Source: Yokenella regensburgei ATCC 49455
GTDB lineage: Bacteria > Pseudomonadota > Gammaproteobacteria > Enterobacterales > Enterobacteriaceae
Direction of reading: 5' to 3'
Assembly: GCF_000735455.1 (NCBI RefSeq)
Contig: NZ_JMPS01000016.1
Span: forward strand, 1-61,906
DNA: 61,906 nt
Below are positions 27,278 to 35,475 of this stretch, one piece after another. Within the stretch, counting starts at the first letter, position 1; every line of letters begins with the position of its first letter. The translations under genes were made by a program, and so were the position numbers. The notes beneath the pieces are model-generated. The model searched no databases, was not told the DNA's origin, and saw nothing but the letters and a program-made list of their open reading frames with translations.

Positions 27278-27502
27278 GTGTGCATTTTTTTTACTCTGGC
27301 CTGCCAGGCTACTCGCTCCCCGGAGCTTTCTTCGCCTTTAGAACAGGCAGTCAACTGCTCTGCTTATCAGCAGATCATTAACCATGCGCAAAGACGCCCG
27401 GGACGCACAGTCTCAGAATGGGTGCCAGATTACGTCTGGTGCAGTTACCACTCCCGTCGTTACTCTTTTGATTTCCATAAGCAAAGAATCAAAGGCGTTT
27501 AG
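27278..27502 (+). CDS. Possible small lipoprotein, frame uncertain
   Basis: A GTG-started frame of 74 residues has the lipobox-like FFTLAC followed by QATRSPELSSPLEQAVNC. A run of eight T bases at 27285-27292 sits just before this motif. In the neighbouring frame an upstream ATG (about 27239) gives RFSVFLLCVH, a good signal-peptide start. Joining the two frames across the T run gives a convincing lipoprotein of about 85 residues. I therefore suspect a slippage frameshift or a sequencing error in the run. Confidence 0.35.
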   Translation: MCIFFTLACQATRSPELSSPLEQAVNCSAYQQIINHAQRRPGRTVSEWVPDYVWCSYHSRRYSFDFHKQRIKGV

Positions 27503-27503
27503 A

Positions 27504-27977
27504 ATGGAACTACATAAACTAAAATCACTTTTCACCCAGCACGCCAGGAACATCGCCAGATATCGAAAGTGGTCTTCAGAGGAGGATTTCATCCCCGCAC
27601 TCCAATCATGGCTTCGGGCGGAACAATTTCTGAGGCTGGACATCCTCATCATGCGATACCGCAACAAACACCCCTCAGTCTGGGCTCCCATGAAAGGATT
27701 TGATGCACTTAATCAATTAGTTTTCTCCCGGACGGGCTGGATGCCTGCCCGGATATCCCAGCTTTCTTTTGCTGAGAAATTGTTTGTGCTTCATCGGGAT
27801 CTGGCTGATGTGAATATCCCACAGGAGGTACTGGAACTACCGGCACTCGTGACTGAATCGCTAAAACATGCAATGCATGAGCAAGAGCTATATCAAACTG
27901 AATGGCCCCCATGCTCTGAGGAAGAATGGGATCCGTCACTGTCAGAGATAGCCCAGGGTCTGAAAAAACCATTTTAG
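27504..27977 (+). CDS. Hypothetical cytoplasmic protein
   Basis: A 157-residue soluble, mostly helical protein (MELHKLKSLFTQHARNIARY and on), without signal or membrane segments. It has several Trp and Arg and a C-terminal acidic part (WPPCSEEEWDPSLSEIAQ). No family is recognised. It starts two bases after the previous frame ends, and its start ATG follows a modest ribosome site (GGCGTTTAGA), so the two may be coupled. Confidence 0.55.
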   Translation: MELHKLKSLFTQHARNIARYRKWSSEEDFIPALQSWLRAEQFLRLDILIMRYRNKHPSVWAPMKGFDALNQLVFSRTGWMPARISQLSFAEKLFVLHRDLADVNIPQEVLELPALVTESLKHAMHEQELYQTEWPPCSEEEWDPSLSEIAQGLKKPF

Positions 27978-28079
27978 ATTTTCAACAGTCTGAAAATCCA
28001 GGTAAAACTCCGGCTTCAGTCTGAGCCGGTATAACTGCTTACTTTACAACCACTGACAGCCGTCCTGATAAAAGCCAGA

Positions 28080-28256
28080 ATGCGTACACAGAGAGTGAGC
28101 AGAATGCATCGACACCTTCTGTTCCTGTTTTTACTCCTGCCGGATAACCTTGTTGACCTTAACTCACTGCTGGCAGGGAACAGTGGGAGAATGGCAGCAC
28201 AGGGCGATCTACATCAGTCCTGCGCCGAATCCCTTACTTCATTTTTTGAGTGGTAA
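28080..28256 (+). CDS. Possible small exported protein
   Basis: A 58-residue frame, with a second possible start at codon 9, giving MHRHLLFLFLLLP, a hydrophobic leader, and a short mature part with one Cys. It lies just before the IS2 left end. No family is recognised. Confidence 0.3.
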   Translation: MRTQRVSRMHRHLLFLFLLLPDNLVDLNSLLAGNSGRMAAQGDLHQSCAESLTSFFEW

Positions 28257-28457
28257 CGTCCTGCCATTTTCAGATTTCTGTTTATCTCTGGTGTTCTTTT
28301 TCGCGGACGTCGCCCCTGCGTGACTCGTTTTTTTCTGATTAACACGCACTGAAACCGGATGGGCATTAGACTGGCCCCATGAATCTCCAGACAGTTGGTA
28401 TCACTTAAGTTAGTGATAGTCTTAATACTAGTTTTTAGACTAGTCGTTGGAGTCCGG

Positions 28458-28823
28458 ATGATTGATGTTTTAGGTCCAGAGAAGCGCAGACGGCGAAGTG
28501 TTCAGGAAAAAATCGCCATTGTTCAGCAGAGCCTTGAGCCCGGAATGACCGTGTCGCTGGTCGCCCGTCAGCATGGTGTCGCGGCCAGTCAGCTGTTCCT
28601 GTGGCGTAAGCAGTATCAGGAAGGCAGCCTCACAGCCGTTGCCGCAGGAGAACAGGTTGTACCCGCGTCGGAGCTGGTGTCTGCGATGAAGCAAATCAAA
28701 GAGCTGCAGCGCCTGCTGGGCAAGAAAACCATGGAAAACGAGCTGCTTAAAGAAGCTGTTGAATATGGTCGACAAAAAAAGTGGATAGCGCACGTGCCCT
28801 TGTTGCCGGAGGATGGCGAATAA
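28458..28823 (+). CDS. insC: IS2 OrfA (InsC), DNA-binding protein
   Basis: 121 residues, the same length as InsC of E. coli IS2 and very close in sequence ([20 protein letters not shown] onward; [18 protein letters not shown] at the leucine-zipper region). It contains the helix-turn-helix ([19 protein letters not shown]). In a complete IS2 a -1 frameshift fuses it with OrfB; OrfB is truncated here, so no active transposase can be made. Confidence 0.92.
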   Translation: MIDVLGPEKRRRRSVQEKIAIVQQSLEPGMTVSLVARQHGVAASQLFLWRKQYQEGSLTAVAAGEQVVPASELVSAMKQIKELQRLLGKKTMENELLKEAVEYGRQKKWIAHVPLLPEDGE

Positions 28824-28995
28824 GCCTTGTCAGTCGTTGCCTCCGGGTGTCACGTGCGCAACTGCATGCCATGGCCCGTCGGTCGAAGGACTGGCAGGAT
28901 CGTCGGCTCAAGCGCAAGCCTGATGATACTGAAGCACTGGCCCGTATCCATGCCGTTATCAGCGATCTGCCCACTTATTGTTATCGTCGGGTATC
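28781..28995 (+). pseudogene. IS2 OrfB (InsD) N-terminal fragment
   Basis: [20 protein letters not shown] and on, about 70 residues of the integrase-type OrfB, overlapping the end of OrfA as usual. It breaks off after LPTYCYRRV; none of the DDE catalytic residues remain. Confidence 0.85.
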
Positions 28996-29132
28996 AGCGA
29001 AGTGATGCCCTGCTTTGCGACGTTATAGCCTTCATCGACGGGCGTAATACGGGCCTGCGCCATGATTTCGTCAAGCAGAGAGGAAGACGTCCCCGGCAAC
29101 GTCAGTGCGGTTTTTTTTTCGGTAACAGACAT
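28996..29132 (-). pseudogene. tssC: tssC N-terminal fragment (T6SS sheath)
   Basis: From ATG 29132, MSVTEKKTALTLPGTSSSLL and on to [10 protein letters not shown] matches the start of TssC, the large contractile-sheath subunit. It ends at the IS2 junction after about 45 codons. It follows tssB by 24 bp, as in intact clusters. Confidence 0.75.
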
Positions 29133-29156
29133 AATTTTTCCCTTACTGTCGTCGCA

Positions 29157-29660
29157 TTATTCTTCTGGTTTAATAAGATCCAGCTCTTTGAGTAGCTGTT
29201 CACGGGCATCGGGACTGGCAAGCAAATCCTGCAGACGGTTACGGAATGACGGGATATTCCCCAGCGGCCCCTTGAACGCAACCAGCGCCTCACGCAACTC
29301 CAGCAATTTACGTAACTCAGGGACCTGCTGCGCAAGGTTGTCCGGGGAGAAATCAGCAAGAGAAGAAATGTTCTGATGAACAGGCAGGTCATCTTCGCTT
29401 TCGTCTTCCAGACGATTTGGCACATTAAAAGCGAGATCAATTTTGCTTTCCCGCATGACGGCATTGAAATTATTCTTGTCCAGCGACACCGTCTGACGTT
29501 CTTCAATCGGCGTTTCTTCTGTTCGCCCTTTCAGGTCACCGATAACCATCAGAGTTAATGGTAATTCAACCTCTGCCTATTGACCGCCGGTCGCAGGAAC
29601 ATATTTAATATTAATTCTTTCTTTCGGCGCGACAGAAGATCTGTCCTTATTTTTACTCAT
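29157..29660 (-). pseudogene. tssB: tssB (T6SS sheath) with an amber stop
   Basis: A full-length tssB frame of 168 codons. From ATG 29660 it gives SVAPKERINIKYVPATGGQ, then TAG at codon 28 (29577-29579), then AEVELPLTLMVIGDLKGR and the rest of TssB, including FNVPNRL and the DFSPDNLAQQVPELRKLL motif. Homologues have Gln at the stop position, so CAG to TAG is the likely change. No other T6SS genes are in the window. With tssC broken the system is dead. Confidence 0.82.
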
Positions 29661-30262
29661 ATTCCTCTCACTCGATTTCGTCAAAAAGCAAAAAATTAAA
29701 ACAGGCAGATCAGCAAATGCACCCCGGTATTGGATGAAATCCCGGGCTCACTTTTAAGCATTCACCTGACAGTTAATTCGCAACGATGGCCTGACACCAC
29801 GAACCGATTCTGGACGTTCAGCGCGTCCGATTTTATCCTGATCATGATAGATCATTACACTATTTATTTGCAATAAAACAGAACTAAAGATCAACACGAG
29901 ATCACAAAATGTGATTTTACTTCAATTTGTAACCACACGGATAAATTGAGATAAATCTGATAAACGCCATCACAACAGCACAAAGACGCCTACAAAGCCT
30001 ATCCCCACCTTCACTTGTAGAATATTATTTCATTAAAACAATAAAACACATCCACCCCGTCACCGGGCAGGATAAAAATATGTCTACGTGCACGCCATTA
30101 AATACAATCAGAAATACAAAACATCATTTTCAGCCATTGATTTTTATTGCATAGCAATAAAAATCAAAACCAACACAATAAAAATAAGCTTTGTTGCCAA
30201 TTCGTTTATACTAAGCATGAACATCATTTCGATACTTTCATGAATAAATACGTAGTCTGATT
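29661..30262. other. AT-rich region without a gene
   Basis: 600 bp, strongly AT-rich, with no supported gene. It probably carries the promoter of the phosphatase at 30263 (TA-rich blocks at about 30180-30240) and, at its left end, what was upstream of tssB. A region this AT-rich could be silenced by H-NS. Confidence 0.5.
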
Positions 30263-30859
30263 ATGAAGACATTAAAATCTGCATTGCGCCGTGCCTTACT
30301 GGTGGCTTCTGGCTCTCTGTTGTTGACTGTTTTTACTGTACAGGCAGACACAACAGTCATCTTTCTCCGTCATGGAGAAAAACCTGTCACGCCTACCGGT
30401 CAAATGACCTGCAAAGGGTTTAATCGTGCTCTGGCACTGCCATCAGTACTACTGCCACGCTTTGGAATGCCTGATGCTATTTATGCTTCCGCACCAAAAG
30501 AAAACAAAACCGGCAGTTCCCTGCGTCCGCTGACCACCATTCTCCCCACGGCTATCCGGGCAGAGAGGCCGGTGATTCTGAAATACCATGCCACACAAAC
30601 GGACGAACTGGTCGGCGAACTTCTGTTGCCCAATAACCAGGACAAGCGGATATTCGTTTTCTGGGAGCAGAAAAACCTGGTAGTGGCCGCGAAAGCAATG
30701 GTAAAACGAACCGGAGGCGATCCAGAACAAATCCCGCAATGGAAAAGCGATGATTTTGACAGCCTGTACATAATCCAGTTGAGTGATGAGGGGAAATTTG
30801 TGTCATTCAAAAAGGAAAACGAAGGACTAAACGACGTAAGCGAGCGCTGTCAAAACTAA
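30263..30859 (+). CDS. Exported histidine phosphatase-family protein
   Basis: A 198-residue protein with a signal peptide (about 1-28, ALLVASGSLLLTVFTVQA). The mature region starts DTTVIFLRHGEKPV, the RHG motif of the histidine phosphatase superfamily, with His37 (approximately) as the phosphate acceptor. A second catalytic His is not obvious in the second half, where this branch often has lost or moved it. The substrate is unknown. It is flanked by an AT-rich region and a frameshifted ycgJ-like gene on the other strand. Confidence 0.75.
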   Translation: MKTLKSALRRALLVASGSLLLTVFTVQADTTVIFLRHGEKPVTPTGQMTCKGFNRALALPSVLLPRFGMPDAIYASAPKENKTGSSLRPLTTILPTAIRAERPVILKYHATQTDELVGELLLPNNQDKRIFVFWEQKNLVVAAKAMVKRTGGDPEQIPQWKSDDFDSLYIIQLSDEGKFVSFKKENEGLNDVSERCQN

Positions 30860-30889
30860 AAATACCGGGATCCGCCAGGCCCCTACTCA

Positions 30890-31250
30890 TCATGGCGCAA
30901 ACAACAGCGCTGTGGTCTTCTTGTCAATCGCACCTGACAGTTTACCATCGGCACCAAAGTACCGGTCCTTACGACACACCTTTTCTTTCGTGTCGCAGTA
31001 AACACCATTAGCAAACGTAAACGCCGTGCAGTCAAATGCGCCCTGCGCAGCCAGTTGCTGACCTTTTTTTCGCGCCCAGGTATGTCGTCAGCGTAGCTGA
31101 AATCCCCGTCGCATCAGCGCGAACGTACGCATCACAGACCACACCAGCGGCAGGGTTTGTGAGCTTATTGTGCTCTGCCGCCTCAGCCAGACTGCAGGCG
31201 CTACCGATGATAAAGCATAATCCCAACATAAACGTCTTTTGCATATGCAT
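30890..31250 (-). pseudogene. ycgJ-like exported protein, frameshifted at an A7 run
   Basis: The N-terminal frame from ATG 31250 or 31244 gives a signal peptide (MLGLCFIIGSACSLAEA) and AAGVVCDAYVRADATGISATL. At a run of seven A (T7 at 31064-31070 on the plus strand) it leaves frame; with one base fewer it continues GQQLAAQGAFDCTAF and DTKEKVCRKDRYFGADGKLS to a stop at 30890. The reunited protein of about 120 residues resembles YcgJ. Either a true one-base insertion, slippage or a read error. Confidence 0.65.
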
Positions 31251-31398
31251 TTCCCTGATGTAAATGATGTAAAAGCACGTCCCGCCCCTGACAACGGTAG
31301 ACTGCGGGTGCCAAGTTTTTGCACCACCCGGTATGGTGCACAACGATACCGTTCTCACCACACTCCTGCCGCAACCTCATAACAGCCTGCAGCCATCG

Positions 31399-31810
31399 TT
31401 ATTCTCGCTTCAGTCGCGGCGAATTACACAGCCACAGCGTCATGACCATCACCAGTATAGAGCAGTACATCGTGCGAGGACGGATGCTCCACAATAATCA
31501 GCCTGACGATAGCGGTAATACCGATATAGATGATGTACCGCAGCGGGAAATGGTACCCCGCCTGAAAGTACTTCACGATGAGCGCGATAAACTCAAAGTA
31601 CAGAAAGTACACCATCAGCCCTGCCACCAGGCTGTACTTACTGTTCTCTGCAGCTGGCTGAAACAACACGTTGCCCAGGTGCAAGGTTTCCTTTGCAAGA
31701 AACGCGACCAGTATCAGCCCCAGCAGCAACAAACCAGCGTTAAGGACGAGTTGCAGGCACCTAGCGATACCAGCAGGTAAAGCATGAAAAATTCGTTCAG
31801 CAGGTAACAT
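31399..31810 (-). pseudogene. psiE: psiE-like gene with a late frameshift
   Basis: From ATG 31810, which has an AGGGGGAAAGG ribosome site, the frame reads as PsiE, a four-span membrane protein induced by phosphate starvation ([49 protein letters not shown]). After VLLYT it leaves frame, while a neighbouring frame goes on [18 protein letters not shown] and stops at 31399, exactly the E. coli PsiE end. A small deletion near 31465 explains it. The last membrane span is lost in the shifted product. Confidence 0.75.
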
Positions 31811-32070
31811 CCTTTCCCCCTGTAATCCTCGCATCAAAAATCGGTTTGAAAAACATGATGGATAAACACACTGCATGCCGCCACCTGGCCCGCATGCCAG
31901 AGGTCCCCGGGAACCGTGTGCTTATCGATAATGTCGTTACATTCGGCTGAGTGCGAAGTATGCAGGCGTCAGGGGATTTAATATCCGGGTTAGCATACCC
32001 GCACTCATGCGAATGGGCTTTCCGGCCACTCCGGGTTAACCCTTCATCGCAGGCCGAAAAGCCAGAATGG

Positions 32071-32144
32071 ACTGCCACCGGGGCCTTGAACCCCGCACCT
32101 GCAACATCAGTGTCACCGGCTCTGTCCTGCTGAGCTAGTGGCGG
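32071..32144 (-). tRNA. Degenerate tRNA-like gene, isotype uncertain
   Basis: The minus strand folds as a tRNA outside the anticodon arm: acceptor CCGCCAC with GTGGCAG (one mismatch), D stem GCTC/GAGC, and T arm CGGGG-TTCAAGG-CCCCG, followed by TCCA. The anticodon stem pairs poorly. If the loop is CTGATGT the anticodon would be GAT (Ile). Probably decayed or atypical. Confidence 0.55.
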
Positions 32145-32412
32145 CTTGTCTCTCCTGTACACGTCGCGAATACTACGCACGGTAAATTAACCCCACAAGG
32201 GCAAAGAGTTAACAGTATGTTTCAGCAGAATGCTGAATGTTAAAACAACTGAGTTTTTGCGACTGAAACAAGATGAAGGGGAAGAGAACGTGGAAGTGCA
32301 CTGTGACCAGGTAGCCAGGCTCTGTGTGCTGAGGGGGAATTCACGCAGATATCCGATTTTTTTCACAGCGCTATCCCAGAACCATGAAAATGAACACCTG
32401 CAGCAGTGGGAT

Positions 32413-33020
32413 TCACAGCAGGTAAACCGGCACCCGGCGGGTGGTTCCGGTCAGCGAGTCAAACACCTCCGTCTCCGATGTGGCAATCCTCATCCCCGTT
32501 TTGCGCAGACGCAGCACCTCTGCGGCGATACGCTGGCAATCAAACCAGAATAGCGCATCCAGTGCAGTCACCGACAGTCCGCTCTCCAGCGCCAGCCGGA
32601 GTCGTTCACGTGGCGTTTTCACATCCCTGGCAATCTGCTGATAAGGTGCCGCCGTCGTGCCTTCCGGACATTCCCGCCGGATAAGGGTCACCAGACGATA
32701 CTGAAACGCATCGGACACGGTGCCCAGCTCCAGAGGCAGCCATAGTGCTTACCGTTGAAGATAACGTTCTTCTGGCTGAGCCAGAGTCCTTCACGCAAAC
32801 CGGCAATCAGCTGCGGCGTGCGTATCAACACTAACCGGAAAGGCAGTTCAAAGCTGGTGACATAATCAACGTTCAGCAGGGCAATACGCAGCCGTTCTTC
32901 CGGACCGGCTTTTAGCTGGCAACATTCATTCAGCACATCGGCCCACTGACGGGTTAACCGCTGTGGCTCTGTTGCTTCGGTAAAATGGTACTTTTCAATC
33001 TGATAATCGATTTGTCCCAT
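32413..33020 (-). pseudogene. Hypothetical plasmid/island protein split by a frameshift
   Basis: From ATG 33020 the frame reads MGQIDYQIEKYHFTEATEPQ and on to VIFNGKHYG, then a short overlap leads into a second frame, LPLELGTVSDAFQYRLVTLI, to a stop at 32413. Joining the frames near 32745 gives one coherent protein of about 203 residues in which both halves share a pattern (x-RLRLALESGL and x-RLRIALLNVD, both followed by TSF/TAL-type segments), suggesting an internal duplication. Function unknown. A real split into two overlapping genes is the alternative. Confidence 0.5.
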
Positions 33021-33057
33021 CAGCCCTTCCTTTACATTGACGTCATCGTGCCTGCGC

Positions 33058-33708
33058 TCAGGGAGCCTGTACTGCATAGCCGGAGGCTTGCGCTGACGGC
33101 ACCAACGCCAGAACACACCAGCCTGCATGCTGCTCCCGAATGACATACCGCAGTTCCCGCGCATCAAACGCATCGCTGGCAACACGCACCTCTCCAGCAA
33201 CGATAAACGCCACTGGTGCGGACTGCTTACCCTCTTCAGTAAAATGGCGCTGCAGCTCGGACTTTCTGACCAGTAGCGCAGATACGTCCGCGTATTCGGC
33301 GAACAGCGTTTCTGGAACCCACTCTTCGTCCGCCACCACGGCATTGACCCAGCCCTGTGATTTCAGGTACTCAATCGCATGGGTCAGGCGAAACAAATCC
33401 GACTGCTGCGAAACCGGCTCCGTGCAGGACTGCCAGAGGTATTGCAGCCGCTGCTCTAAACCCGCAGCAGGACCTTTCATTCGCCCCAGACGCAATAAAC
33501 TGTCAATATCAGAGGCAACAGAGCGCGGGAACCGGCGTTGTTTCTGCACATCCGCCAGCCAGCGGACCAGAAAAGTGTGAATGGTCAGCGGTGAACGTGC
33601 CTGGCCGTCCTGCTGAGCCAGCCGTAATCCCACCAGCGCACACCAGGCAAAATGCGCCAGGTCAGCCAGTGATTCTTCGGGAGGTAATGCTGTGAGATTC
33701 TTTTTCAT
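33058..33708 (-). CDS. DUF2913-family protein (copy 1)
   Basis: A 216-residue soluble protein. It shares with the protein at 48533-49162 the motifs WCALVGLRLAQQDGQARSP, QKQRRFPRSVASDID, YLWQSCTEP and QQSDLFRLTHAIE, which mark DUF2913, common on enterobacterial plasmids and of unknown function. The N-terminal half is well conserved between the copies and the C-terminal half is not. It precedes the split gene at 32413-33020 by 37 bp on the same strand. Confidence 0.75.
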   Translation of the reverse strand: MKKNLTALPPEESLADLAHFAWCALVGLRLAQQDGQARSPLTIHTFLVRWLADVQKQRRFPRSVASDIDSLLRLGRMKGPAAGLEQRLQYLWQSCTEPVSQQSDLFRLTHAIEYLKSQGWVNAVVADEEWVPETLFAEYADVSALLVRKSELQRHFTEEGKQSAPVAFIVAGEVRVASDAFDARELRYVIREQHAGWCVLALVPSAQASGYAVQAP

Positions 33709-34302
33709 ACGGGGATTATAACGGGGTCACTGTTAACGGAAAAGCTGTGATACAGCCCCGTCAGGGCAGTCACCACCGGGTAGCCTGAGCGCCCGTCTTT
33801 TTATTAGTGCGTCGCTTTCCCCACTACGCCACCAGCTCCCGGTGCCGCACTTTTTAGTGCCCGGTCCCGGCAGCAGCCCCCACGATACCGCGTCTGCGGG
33901 CAGGGCTAATAACATTATTTCAGACCGTCCGTGGTTGTATTGCCACCAGACAATGTTCAGCATACTCAAAGTGTTGCGGCGTGGAGTGCCTCTGTGAGTC
34001 TTTGGTCTGCCACCTGGCCCACTAACGGATGTCCCGAACCGGATAAATAACAACCCGTCTTCGCTGTTTACGCCCCCGTGCATAGTGGGATTCATTTATC
34101 CCGGCGGGAGAAAGAGACTGGCAATACCTGGGCATAAAAAACTCACCAGAACGAGGCATATGAATTTGAGGCATCTCATCCAACAAACCACCCCTGGTTA
34201 ACTGGATTTTAACGAGATGCTTTTGGATGAGCGCTGAACCCAAAGGTCAGTATTTTTACACAGCAATTTTGCAAAAAGCAGCGCCCATTCAAAAGCGTTA
34301 AC
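33709..34302. other. Leader or spacer after the tRNA array; no firm gene
   Basis: About 590 bp with no supported gene. It lies downstream of the leftward tRNA array and upstream of DUF2913. The inverted sequence CTGGTTAACTGGATTTTAACGAG near 34195 is a possible weak terminator. A minus-strand frame at 34022-34243 has no recognisable product. Confidence 0.35.
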
Positions 34303-34377
34303 TGGAGCGGTCAGCTGGAATCAAACCCGCATCATCAGCCCGAAAGGCTGAGATAACAGCCATTATACGATAAACGC
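34303..34377 (-). tRNA. tRNA with Gly-type body and UUC anticodon
   Basis: The sequence follows E. coli tRNA-Gly(UCC) closely through the D arm (GTATAATGGCTGTTAT), anticodon stem (TCAGC/GCTGA), variable loop and T arm (GCGGG-TTTGATT-CCAGC), and has the discriminator U and encoded CCA. The anticodon loop is CTTTCGG, so positions 34-36 read UUC, the glutamate anticodon. Acceptor GCGTTTA pairs with TGACCGC at six of seven positions. It starts one base after the Arg tRNA ends. Confidence 0.75.
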
Positions 34378-34378
34378 A

Positions 34379-34455
34379 TGGTGCACTGTACTGGAGTTGA
34401 ACCAGTGGCCTTTGCCTCCGGAGGACAACGCTCTGTCCATCTGAGCTAACAGTGC
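34379..34455 (-). tRNA. tRNA-Arg(CCG)
   Basis: A complete cloverleaf with encoded CCA: acceptor GCACTGT/ACAGTGC perfect, D stem GCTC/GAGC, anticodon arm TTGTC-CTCCGGA-GGCAA, T arm ACTGG-TTCAACT-CCAGT. Anticodon CCG reads CGG. It differs at many positions from the chromosomal E. coli gene but all stems hold, so it is likely functional. Confidence 0.88.
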
Positions 34456-34456
34456 A

Positions 34457-34532
34457 TGGTGCCGACTACCGGCATCGAACGGGTGACCTGCTGATTACAG
34501 GTCAGTAGCTCTGCCTGCTGAGCGAAGTCGGC
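34457..34532 (-). tRNA. tRNA-Thr(TGT)
   Basis: Nearly matches E. coli tRNA-Thr(UGU): acceptor GCCGACT/AGTCGGC, D stem GCTC/GAGC, anticodon loop CCTGTAA and T arm ACCCG-TTCGATG-CCGGT, with CCA encoded. Position 33 is C instead of the almost invariant U, and one anticodon-stem pair is broken, so function may be reduced. One base separates it from the Arg gene. Confidence 0.85.
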
Positions 34533-34533
34533 C

Positions 34534-34594
34534 CTGGTCCCGCAACCGGGCGATTATGAGTCGCACGCTCTGACCACCTGAGCTAAAGGACCAG
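34534..34594 (-). tRNA. tRNA(CAT) with deleted T arm, pseudogene-like
   Basis: Acceptor CTGGTCC/GGACCAG, D arm TAGCTCAGGTGGTCAGAGC and anticodon arm GCGA-CTCATAA-TCGC are intact and resemble tRNA-Ile2(CAU). Then only about 12 bases separate the arm from the acceptor 3' strand; the T arm is missing, as if lost by deletion between GCGGG repeats. It is first in the array. Confidence 0.7.
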
Positions 34595-34714
34595 GAGCGG
34601 GATAATACATAAGTGAAACTAACCATGCAATCCCGGGGGAACCACAACAGCAGGGCTACGGTCACCGCAAAAATGACAATCGAAGCAGGTAACCGATTTT
34701 CATCCCCAACTCGC

Positions 34715-35213
34715 TTACGGCGTACCTGTCAGCGACTGCGAGTAATAGCCGGTACTCCCTTTCGCCGCACACATCTGGCTGTCAAAAGGCACCGTCAGCG
34801 TGCCACCTGCCAGGTCCATCGAAACAAACGCTGTCCGGATACAGTTACCACCGTCAAACGCATCACTGGACAACCAGCGCAACAGTATCTGCAACTCGCG
34901 ATCGGCAGGCACTATCACCGGCGGCAGCACCTGACCGGGATTCATGCCCCGGACGGTGCGTCGCTCAACGAGCATCGGGTGATATGAAGCATCGCTGAAG
35001 ATTAAGGCCGGGCGCGGCGGAAACATGCAGGCCCCGGGGCCAGTGTTGTGTAACACCAGGGTCGTACCGCTTTGCGACATCCCGTCGTAAAGACCGCTCA
35101 GGTCATCGGTATGCACCACCATATTTGACGCTTCGAAGGGCAGTGTCCGCCCGGACCAGTGGCGTTAACAGCACGGGCAGGGTGGTGATGAGTCTCAGGG
35201 AAAGGTATCGCAT
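34715..35213 (-). pseudogene. DUF4232-family exported protein (copy 1), frameshifted
   Basis: From ATG 35213 a signal peptide (MRYLSLRLITTLPVLLTPLV) is followed by RADTAL, where the frame is lost. The next frame continues NMVVHTDDLSGLYDGMSQSG and on to GYYSQSLTGTP at 34715, closely matching the intact copy at 47946-48455. A one- or two-base indel near 35130 splits it. Known members are small secreted proteins of unknown role. Confidence 0.72.
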
Positions 35214-35235
35214 GTATGCCGCTCCGGTAGTGGCT

Positions 35236-35475
35236 TTAGCGCTCAGGCTGTGACAGCTGGCCCTGGTGACGGCGTTCACACAGGCTGGCCCGGGACTCAT
35301 GCCAGTGCTGCTGGCGTGGATTGCGGGCGGACTCTGCCGCCATCCGCCACCATCGGGCAGCTTCGCCATAATTGCCTTTTTGTTCCAGTTCTGCGGCGGT
35401 CCTTGCCCTGGCTGAGGCGTTCAGGATGCACGGGGTTCCGCCGTCCGGCAGACGTTCAGTGGTATGTGGTGTCAT
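35236..35475 (-). CDS. ANR-family transcriptional regulator
   Basis: A 79-residue protein from ATG 35475. The core TAAELEQKGNYGEAARWWRMAAESARNPRQQHW with the Cys-containing end matches the ANR family (Aar-type negative regulators of AraC-like virulence activators, including those controlling fimbriae). It lies 22 bp before the broken DUF4232 gene. Its target here is unknown; a regulator of the fibre cluster is possible but not shown. Confidence 0.72.
   Translation of the reverse strand: MTPHTTERLPDGGTPCILNASARARTAAELEQKGNYGEAARWWRMAAESARNPRQQHWHESRASLCERRHQGQLSQPER

Larger units (their letters stand above)
28367..28995 (+). mobile_element. IS2: IS2 element, 3'-truncated
   Basis: The left end TAGACTGGCCCCATGAATCT begins at 28367 and continues with the IS2 leader (ATCACTTAAGTTAGTGATAG). 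OrfA is full length; OrfB stops after about 70 codons. At about 28993 the sequence changes to tssC of a type VI secretion system. The right end of IS2 is missing, so a deletion has joined IS2 to the tssC remnant. Confidence 0.9.
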
